A stretch of 64,000 nt of DNA, from assembly GCA_964477035.1 (NCBI GenBank), contig CAYZCW010000004.1, forward strand, positions 235,689-299,688. Direction: 5' to 3'. This document shows, one piece after another, positions 58,189-64,000 of the stretch. Position 1 is the first letter of the stretch. Every line of letters begins with the position of its first letter. Under the pieces are notes generated by a model that made no database searches, was not told where the DNA came from, and saw nothing but the letters and a program-made list of their open reading frames with translations. The translations under genes and the position numbers were made by a program. The stretch is from SLSG01 sp964477035. GTDB lineage: Bacteria; Bacteroidota; Bacteroidia; Bacteroidales; UBA7960.

Positions 58189-58947
58189 CTAATAAGCGTC
58201 TCGGATGTCGGTGATTTCCCCGGCTTTGAATTCATCGTCGGACAGCAACAGCCGGGCAAGCCGCTTCCCTGCCAGGGTGGGAGGGATCAGCTTGCCTTCC
58301 TCCTTGTAGCCGATGAACTTCTGGCGGTGCACGAACTGTTCCGGGCGGGTGGCGCGGATGGCGGCCTGCATCTCCGTGTCGATGATGCCGGGGGCCACCC
58401 CCATGCATTCGACCGGGTGGCCGGCATCCTCCTGTTCGGTCCCGATGCAGCGGGTGAACATGTCCATGCCTGCCTTGCCGGTGCAATAGCTGCTCCAGCC
58501 ATTATAGGGAAAGGTGGCCGCCCCGGAGGAAATGTTCAGGATGCGTTTCCTCACGGGCAGGTTCCGGGTGTGGCGGATGAATTCTGCCGAGAGCAGCATG
58601 GGGGCCACCAGGTTCACCTGCAGGTGGTGGGCGACCTCCTCCGGAGGGCAGTCCTCCACCCGGCCCACCGGGTGAATGACCCCCGCATTGTTGACCAGGT
58701 ATATGCCCCGGGCCATTTCTGTGTCGATGACTTCGAACAATTGACGGCACAGGGCGGGGATGTCCCGCACCTTGGCCAGGTCGAACGGAAAGAAGCTGAG
58801 CGGCACATTCCTGGCGGCCGCCAGACTCCGGAGCCTGTCACTTTCACTCCGTGCAATGCAAAGCAGGTGGTGCCCCTCCTGAAGCAGTTCGATGGCGATG
58901 CCTTCCCCGAGTCCTTTGCTGGCACCGGTAATGATAAAATAATGCAT
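58189..58947 (-). CDS. Short-chain dehydrogenase/reductase
   Basis: 252 residues. Nucleotide-binding TGASKGLGEGIAIELLQEGH at the start, NNAG (VNNAGVIHPVGR), and the catalytic Ser-Tyr-Lys in ISSGAATFPYNGWSSYCTGKAGM. Closest in feel to the sepiapterin-reductase/YueD benzil-reductase group. R-rich loop after the first strand (CIARSES) hints at NADP use. Middle gene of the DUF4831-SDR-GNAT/nitrilase unit: 11 bases after DUF4831 and 1 base before the fusion gene. Confidence 0.9.
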   Translation of the reverse strand: MHYFIITGASKGLGEGIAIELLQEGHHLLCIARSESDRLRSLAAARNVPLSFFPFDLAKVRDIPALCRQLFEVIDTEMARGIYLVNNAGVIHPVGRVEDCPPEEVAHHLQVNLVAPMLLSAEFIRHTRNLPVRKRILNISSGAATFPYNGWSSYCTGKAGMDMFTRCIGTEQEDAGHPVECMGVAPGIIDTEMQAAIRATRPEQFVHRQKFIGYKEEGKLIPPTLAGKRLARLLLSDDEFKAGEITDIRDAY

Positions 58948-58958
58948 TGAAAAAAAAT

Positions 58959-60134
58959 TTATGGTTCGTTTCTGAGCCGGCCGACAGATTTGATGGACCC
59001 GGTATTGGGATAGAATTCGATCTCCATCTCATGGGGCGGCATCCAGGTGACCACCCCGAACTGGTTGACCAGCATGCGGGCCTCTGCCCTCAGCACATCC
59101 CCTTCGCGCAGCAGGATGGTGCTGTGCTGCGGGATGCGGTAGTAAAAACCTGTCTGCTCCGACCGGGATGCCGGCAGGCGCTGGGCCAGGGTGGTGAAGG
59201 GATTTTGGGTCGTGTTTCTGGTGGCTTCCACGCTGACCGGGATGCTGCCGGGCCTGGGTTCCGCCAGGACCCCTTCCCTCGCAGAAAAATGGAAGAGGGT
59301 CCACGGTCCCGGGCCGCGGTCCGGGTCGGGAACGAAGGTATAGCGGTACCGGATGGTTTCGGAGGAAGAGATCCCGGTAAACAGGGCCAGGTAATCATTT
59401 TCCTTGCGGTTCATCTCCTTGTACATGTACTCCAGGGCTTCCCGGGAATAGGGGATCTCCGCGAAACCGGTGATCAGGTCAAACTTCTTGTCCCGTATGC
59501 GCAGGATGTGGTCGGCCACTTCCCGGGCCCGGACCTCACTGCTCTTCTCCACCCAGCTCCGGCGGAGGGTCTGCCTTTCGATCGTCATGGTATCCACCCG
59601 GACCCGTTCCAGGATGGTGTCGATGCGCTCCTGCAGGTTCAGGTCGATGAAGTAGTTGAATGTGGCCTCCGTCCCGAAGGTCCCGTACTCCTTGGTGTCC
59701 CCGGGCTGCCTGACCGACTCGGAGTCTGCCAGGGGCCGGTTCACGCCCAGCAGCATGCCGGCCTCGCTCAGGGTCAGGTACAGGGCCTCATCCCCGGGGT
59801 CGAACGACACGAAATACAGTTGATCAGGGTCCGGTTCGGCGAAACTGTTGATGGTCAGGTTGGCGATGCGGTAGTCGACCGCAGGACTGCTGATGGTATT
59901 CTCCAGACCGAGAAAACGCTCGGCGTATTGTGCAAACGGGCCGGGCTGGTGGTGGGTGCGTGTGACGGCCACATCCACGGCGATCACCGTCCGGGGCAGG
60001 AAGTAGTGGAAACCCTCCGCGGTGGTGCGGTGCGGCACCCTTTTCACATCGAAGCTGGTCATAACGGCCTGTTGCTTGCAGGCTGGCAGCATCAGCGCCA
60101 GCAGGGCCAGTCCGACGAATATTCTTTTTTGCAT
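58959..60134 (-). CDS. DUF4831 family lipoprotein
   Basis: 391 residues from MQKRIFVGLALLALMLPACK; PAC is the lipobox. The family pattern is clear: YHYFLPRTVIAVDVAVTRTH-like start (here GFHYFLPRTVIAVDVAV), GPFAQYAERFLGLENTIS, and TINSFAEPDPDQLYFVSFDP. The rest is beta-rich and ends in a segment with GFYYRIPQHSTILLREGD. DUF4831 proteins are common in Bacteroidota, with no known role. First gene of a three-gene operon; a longer 5' reading (60275) is excluded by the -7 box at 60164-60171. Confidence 0.82.
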   Translation of the reverse strand: MQKRIFVGLALLALMLPACKQQAVMTSFDVKRVPHRTTAEGFHYFLPRTVIAVDVAVTRTHHQPGPFAQYAERFLGLENTISSPAVDYRIANLTINSFAEPDPDQLYFVSFDPGDEALYLTLSEAGMLLGVNRPLADSESVRQPGDTKEYGTFGTEATFNYFIDLNLQERIDTILERVRVDTMTIERQTLRRSWVEKSSEVRAREVADHILRIRDKKFDLITGFAEIPYSREALEYMYKEMNRKENDYLALFTGISSSETIRYRYTFVPDPDRGPGPWTLFHFSAREGVLAEPRPGSIPVSVEATRNTTQNPFTTLAQRLPASRSEQTGFYYRIPQHSTILLREGDVLRAEARMLVNQFGVVTWMPPHEMEIEFYPNTGSIKSVGRLRNEP

Positions 60135-60163
60135 AAAACGGGGTCTTGGCTTGGTTCGTTTTT

Positions 60164-60171
60164 CAAAAATA
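60164..60171 (-). promoter_or_regulatory. -7 box for the DUF4831-SDR-GNAT/nitrilase operon
   Basis: Minus strand reads TATTTTTG, 29 bases before the ATG at 60134. Confidence 0.55.
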
Positions 60172-60267
60172 GGATAAAAAACCCAGTTATTTAAGCCGTT
60201 TGTGCCATGAAGGTTTTCTTTTTTCTTTGTAAGTTTATCCTGTTCAACCACCAACGAGCGACACCAG

Positions 60268-61803
60268 ATGTTCACAGAGAAAGACCTCAGTCAGATGCAA
60301 CAGAAGGGCATTGCGCCCGACAAGGTGAAACAGCAGATCGGCTGCTTCCGGGAAGGCTTTTCTCCGGCCCTGCTGGACCGCCCCGCCACCGTGGGGGACG
60401 GCATCCTGCGTATGGATCAGGAGCAGGTGCGGCGGTATTCCGTGGCCTATGAGAAAGACGCCCCGGGCCTTCGCGTGGTGAAATTCGTGCCGGCCAGCGG
60501 GGCCGCGACCAGGATGTTCAGGGACCTTTATACCTGGCGCGACAAACTGGCTGCCGGAACCGGGATCAGGGAGCTGTTCTCTTCGGACCCGGCCGCGGCG
60601 GCTTTCTTCGGGGGGTTGCGCCGCTTTGCCTTCTGGGAGGATCTCTCCCTGGCCATGTTCCGGGAGGACCTGGATGCCGGGCACCTGCTTGATGATGGAA
60701 ATTACCTGCCCCTGCTGGATTTCATACTCTATGACCACGGGCTGGACTATGCTTCCCTGCCCAAGGGGCTGCTGGCCTTTCACTCTTATGGGGAAGGCTC
60801 CCGGACACCCTTTGAAGAGCACCTGGTGGAAGGGGCCCGTTACGCCGCCGATGGGAATGGCCGCGTCTGCATCCACTTCACGGTTTCTCCCGAACACCTG
60901 GATGGGTTCAGGGCCTTGCTGGAGAAGGTGCGTGGCGGCTATGAAAAGGAGTACGGGGTGGCGTTACAGGTCGATTTCTCCCTGCAAAAGCCGTCCACCG
61001 ATACGGTGGCGGCGGATCTGGACGGAAAACCCTTCCGCGCCCTCGACGGATCTCTGGTGTTCCGGCCCGGAGGCCATGGGGCTTTGATTGAAAACCTGAA
61101 CGAGCTGGACGGGGACATCTTCTTTGTCAAGAACATCGACAACGTGGTCCCGGATCACCTCAGGGAGCCCACCGTGTTGTACAAAAAGGCCCTGGGCGGG
61201 TTGTTGCTGGAGCTGACCACCCGGATCGCCGACTGGATGAAGCGCCTGGAGGAGGGTCCCCTTCCCGCCGGTGCCTACCGCGAGGCGGTGGCTTTTGCGA
61301 CAGAGCGCTTGTTCCTGGACCCTGCTTTGTTTCCCGAAGATGCTGCAGAAGGATCCCGGGCTTTGCAGCGATGGCTTCACCGTCCCGTCCGGGTCTGCGG
61401 CATGGTCAGAAACCAGGGCGAACCCGGCGGAGGCCCGTTCTGGGTGAAGAACCGGGAAACCGGCACGGCATCCCTGCAGGTCGTCGAGTCGGCCCAGGTG
61501 AACCTGGAGGATGCAGGCCAGTCCGCCGTCTTCAGCCAATCCACCCACTTCAACCCGGTCGACCTGGTCTGTGCGGTCCGTGACCACCGGGGACAGCGGT
61601 TCGATCTGCGCAACCATGTGGATCCGGATACCGGTTTTATCAGCAAAAAATCCATGGACGGGAGGACCTTACAGGCACTGGAACTCCCCGGCCTGTGGAA
61701 CGGGGCCATGGCGGACTGGACCACCGTATTTGCGGAGGTGCCGCTAAGCACCTTCAACCCCGTCAAGACGGTCAACGACCTGCTGAGGGAGTCGCATCAG
61801 TAA
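60268..61803 (+). CDS. DUF4301 family protein
   Basis: 511 residues, the normal size. MFTEKDLSQMQQKGIAPDKV and KFVPASGAATRMFRDLYTWR are the family blocks, followed by a long conserved middle with LLAFHSYGEGSRTPFEEHLVEG and LDGSLVFRPGGHGALIENLN, and AFCGMVRNQGEPGGGPFW-like (here VCGMVRNQGEPGGGPFWV). It has the look of a nucleotide-sugar transferase relative (PASGAATR near the start), but no activity is established. Near-consensus -7 box TAAGTTTA at 60230-60237. Convergent with the redoxin gene, 16 bases apart. Confidence 0.86.
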   Translation: MFTEKDLSQMQQKGIAPDKVKQQIGCFREGFSPALLDRPATVGDGILRMDQEQVRRYSVAYEKDAPGLRVVKFVPASGAATRMFRDLYTWRDKLAAGTGIRELFSSDPAAAAFFGGLRRFAFWEDLSLAMFREDLDAGHLLDDGNYLPLLDFILYDHGLDYASLPKGLLAFHSYGEGSRTPFEEHLVEGARYAADGNGRVCIHFTVSPEHLDGFRALLEKVRGGYEKEYGVALQVDFSLQKPSTDTVAADLDGKPFRALDGSLVFRPGGHGALIENLNELDGDIFFVKNIDNVVPDHLREPTVLYKKALGGLLLELTTRIADWMKRLEEGPLPAGAYREAVAFATERLFLDPALFPEDAAEGSRALQRWLHRPVRVCGMVRNQGEPGGGPFWVKNRETGTASLQVVESAQVNLEDAGQSAVFSQSTHFNPVDLVCAVRDHRGQRFDLRNHVDPDTGFISKKSMDGRTLQALELPGLWNGAMADWTTVFAEVPLSTFNPVKTVNDLLRESHQ

Positions 61804-61819
61804 GCTGCCTTTGAGCGTT

Positions 61820-63238
61820 CTATGGGTTTCCCAGGGTCTCCTGCAGGAAGCCCCGGAGTTGTTCTGCCGAGATGCCCTTGGCCAGGATGCGCTTGTCGCG
61901 GTCCAGAAAATAGACCATGGGGATGGCATAAATATCGTAGGTGTCGCGAAATCCCGTGCGGTTGACTGCATCGTTCACGTTGATCCATTCGAGGCCGTAA
62001 CGGTCGATGGCCCGGGTCCACCTGGCGGCCTCCACCTCGGTATTCACGGCATACACCTCCAGCCCGGCATCCCTGTACTGCCTGTACAGTTCCTGTAGAA
62101 CAGGGGTTTCCCTCTGACAGTGGGTGCATTCGGACTCCCAGAAGTAGATGACCACGTACTCCGCATCCAGCCCGTGGAGCGAACGCACGGATCCTTCGGG
62201 GGTGAACAGCCTGAGTTCCGGGGCTTTCTGGCCCACCATCAGGGGACGGATGCGGTCGGCCCGCTCGGCAATGCGGCGCCTGGCGTCCTCCTCCATCCAG
62301 AAAGCCTCCCCGCTGGCATAGTATGTATCCGCCATGTGCACGAAGGCGGCATCCATGCCCATGATGGGAGACCGTTCCGTGAAATTGGTCAGGAACCAAA
62401 CGGCATAGCGGAACACGTCCCGGTGCCCCCGGCTTTTATCGATCAGACGGTCCCCGTACTTGATGATGGTGTCGGGAATCTGGATGAGGACCTCCCCGAA
62501 ATACCTGCGGAGCATCGAGTGGAACACGGGAGTCCGCAACAGGCGGTCGTCCGAAAAATCCACATGGCTCCAGTAATTGTCCTTATAAAACTGATACATC
62601 AGCTGCTGGTCCTGGTCCCTGCCGTCTTCCCGGTAGGCTTCGGGAACTTCCGGATCGCGCTGTGCCCTGAGAATGACCGAGAACAAGCCGTCGGGAAACC
62701 GGGACATGTAGCCGTCCTGAGCCTGGCGGATCCTTTCGTTCAGGGCGTCGATCTGGCGCTGCAGTTCCTCCCGCTGTTCGCTGCCACCGGATGCCTGCCC
62801 GGCCTGCTGCTGCAGGGACTGCAGACGGGGGCGGACCTGGTTGAGCAACCTCAGGTAATCGTAGAAAGCCTCGTTATCGGGGGAATTTGTGAACACCAGA
62901 TCCTGTGTCGGGTTCTCCAGGGTCGTCTGCAGGGAAAAATGCTGGTTGTGATCGACCAGGAGTTCAAAATACCTTTGATCGGGCAGAACGATGATGTACA
63001 TGCCCGGGTCGAGCCGTTGGTCATTCTGAAACACCATCCGGCCCCGGGCATCGGCCTGGACAGTGTCCCTTATGAATTGCCGTTCTCCGTAATGGTAGGC
63101 CAGGAAGCAGGCCTCGTTCTCCAGCCCCCTGATCTGTACTTCGATTTGGTATCCCTGGTTTGCATGCGCTGTGGCTGCGGGCAGGACTGCCGGCAGGATC
63201 CAGGCAAAAAGGAGGAAGGTATGCGGGTTCCATCTCAT
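61820..63238 (-). CDS. Thioredoxin-fold (TlpA-like) envelope protein with DUF4369/DUF5106-type N-terminal part
   Basis: 472 residues. Signal peptide (LLFAWILPAVLPAATAHA). N-terminal beta domain (IEVQIRGLENEACFLAYHYG, MVFQNDQRLDPGMYIIVLP) of DUF4369 type, a helical middle with glutamine-rich coil (residues ~130-165), and a C-terminal TlpA-like thioredoxin domain with the redox pair in ESECTHCQRETPVLQELYRQ and cis-Pro segment IYAIPMVYFLDRDKRIL. Probably a periplasmic disulfide reductase or thiol-dependent factor, one of many such paralogues in Bacteroidota. Follows DUF5063 by 77 bases. Confidence 0.87.
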   Translation of the reverse strand: MRWNPHTFLLFAWILPAVLPAATAHANQGYQIEVQIRGLENEACFLAYHYGERQFIRDTVQADARGRMVFQNDQRLDPGMYIIVLPDQRYFELLVDHNQHFSLQTTLENPTQDLVFTNSPDNEAFYDYLRLLNQVRPRLQSLQQQAGQASGGSEQREELQRQIDALNERIRQAQDGYMSRFPDGLFSVILRAQRDPEVPEAYREDGRDQDQQLMYQFYKDNYWSHVDFSDDRLLRTPVFHSMLRRYFGEVLIQIPDTIIKYGDRLIDKSRGHRDVFRYAVWFLTNFTERSPIMGMDAAFVHMADTYYASGEAFWMEEDARRRIAERADRIRPLMVGQKAPELRLFTPEGSVRSLHGLDAEYVVIYFWESECTHCQRETPVLQELYRQYRDAGLEVYAVNTEVEAARWTRAIDRYGLEWINVNDAVNRTGFRDTYDIYAIPMVYFLDRDKRILAKGISAEQLRGFLQETLGNP

Positions 63239-63315
63239 GGTAAGGGCGTTGGCACTTTAAGGGGTTTTTTGCGGACTTTCCTGTACGAAAATATAACAAG
63301 CGCGGCCCGGTTTTG

Positions 63316-63861
63316 TTAGAAAGGCTGTGTATCCAGGTCTTCATAGGGGTCCGGACCGGCCTCCTCCCGGAACACGAGCCGGTGGCAGGCCGTTCCCGCA
63401 TGCAGCAGGCGAATTCCCCAGCGGTGGGCAAACAAGGCACGGACCTCCGCCAGGGCATTCTCCCGTGCGGGTGCTTTCTGGTACAGCATGACGAAATCCT
63501 TCAGGTCCTGGTACACATCGGCCATCTGATCGGCCAGGCTGGCTTCCACGCTGTCCCCGTTAGGGTCCAGGTGGTAGAAAACGTCCACCTCCCCGAACTT
63601 CCCGCGCAGGGTCTTGAAGACCGCCTCCCATTGTTCCTCGTTGACAAACCGCTCGCTCAGGCTTTCGTCGGATGGGACAACCTCCGGGATCATACTTCCC
63701 TTGAGGTACAATAAAGGGGCGATTTTCCGGAAATAATCCAGGATGTCCTCCCGGCTGTATTGGTCGGCCTTTTCAAAAAACAGGCAATATTCGTTGGCCA
63801 CCGTCAGCAGTTCAATGACTGGCCGGGACCGGACCAGGTCGGTATTCTGGGATTCGTTCAT
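63316..63861 (-). CDS. DUF5063 family protein
   Basis: 181 residues from MNESQNTDLVRSRPVIELLT. Conserved: VANEYCLFFEKADQYSREDILDYFRKIAPLLYLKGS and RWGIRLLHAGTACHRLVFRE, with many helices and acidic residues. DUF5063 is widespread in Bacteroidota and function is unknown. The earlier in-frame start (63897) adds 12 residues and is less likely. Minus-strand TACTTTTA (complement of 63937-63944) may be its -7 box, overlapping the divergent tRNA promoter. Confidence 0.84.
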   Translation of the reverse strand: MNESQNTDLVRSRPVIELLTVANEYCLFFEKADQYSREDILDYFRKIAPLLYLKGSMIPEVVPSDESLSERFVNEEQWEAVFKTLRGKFGEVDVFYHLDPNGDSVEASLADQMADVYQDLKDFVMLYQKAPARENALAEVRALFAHRWGIRLLHAGTACHRLVFREEAGPDPYEDLDTQPF

Positions 63862-63932
63862 GGGCCCGTGTGGTTTGGCCGTGAACCGATTGCGCACCTG
63901 GCGTGGCTTACGGCCTGGTTGGGTAACTTTTT

Positions 63933-63966
63933 TTTGTAAAAGTAAAAAAGAAATTTAGTACTTTTG
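63933..63966 (+). promoter_or_regulatory. tRNA-Leu promoter
   Basis: TTTG (63933-63936), 22 bases, TACTTTTG (63959-63966), ending 11 bases before the tRNA. Confidence 0.8.
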
Positions 63967-63977
63967 CCAAACCTTTT

Positions 63978-64000
63978 GCCCAGGTGGTGAAATTGGTAGA
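63978..64000 (+). tRNA. tRNA-Leu, 5' end only (cut by window edge)
   Basis: GCCCAGGTGGTGAAATTGGT and the following AGA match the acceptor stem start, D-stem and D-loop of bacterial tRNA-Leu (GCCCAGG-TG-GTG-AAATTGGTAGA). The anticodon is beyond the window, so the isoacceptor is unknown. Confidence 0.85.

Overview
This is a chromosomal window from a member of the Bacteroidota, most likely a high-GC (near 60% by eye) Bacteroidales-like lineage. The evidence is threefold. Promoters follow the Bacteroidota -33 TTTG / -7 TAnnTTTG pattern and Shine-Dalgarno sequences are mostly absent. Many families are typical of the phylum: DUF4293 beside rho, serC-serA-DUF1015, the TIGR03991 GlmU-like protein, the DUF6452-DUF6048 pair, DUF4831, DUF4301, DUF5063, and BtuG-like lipoproteins. 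Rho carries the very long disordered insertion usual in this phylum. The content is chromosomal housekeeping. There is no rRNA, CRISPR array, prophage or insertion sequence.

Layout. 1-6.2 kb: a BlaI-type repressor with the cut-off start of its M56 sensor protease and two palindromic operators, a secreted TapB/DUF3108-like protein, a YjbQ protein, a CopA-type metal ATPase, a glycosyltransferase and a methyltransferase. 6.2-12.2 kb: rho, DUF4293, then a symporter-acetyltransferase-amino-acid-racemase operon. 12.3-18.1 kb: YhcC-type radical SAM, AbgT transporter, universal stress protein, proline dehydrogenase and an rRNA methyltransferase. 18.1-22.4 kb: a membrane aminopropyltransferase-like protein, an exported isoaspartyl methyltransferase and a LuxC-like reductase. 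22.5-33.8 kb: a serine biosynthesis block (serC, serA, DUF1015), ribosomal protein L31, the GlmU-like protein, Lon and ribosomal protein S1. 33.9-44.5 kb: a large FAD/FeS oxidoreductase, an outer-membrane barrel, a LolD-like ATPase, a three-gene HD/Usp/ligA cluster and DUF6452-DUF6048.

44.5-50.1 kb is the most interesting part. A cobalamin riboswitch controls a BtuB-like receptor and a BtuG-like surface lipoprotein, and a GC-rich terminator ends that unit. Immediately upstream on the same strand is a compact three-gene cassette: an ArsM-like methyltransferase, a 37-residue cysteine-containing peptide, and a radical SAM/SPASM enzyme. The peptide and the enzyme lie in one reading frame separated by a single TAA. 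This looks like a ribosomally made, post-translationally modified peptide system, possibly linked to arsenic chemistry, that I cannot match to a named family.

50.1-64 kb: xerD, a Yip1 protein, an M23 peptidase, Sua5-cupin-kdsA, a hypothetical secreted protein, a DUF4831-SDR-(GNAT/nitrilase) operon, DUF4301, a thioredoxin-fold lipid/cell-envelope type protein, DUF5063, and the first 23 bases of a tRNA-Leu at the right edge. Three genes (rRNA methyltransferase, DUF6452, and the 514-residue secreted protein) have a -7 box ending exactly four bases before ATG, which suggests leaderless transcripts.
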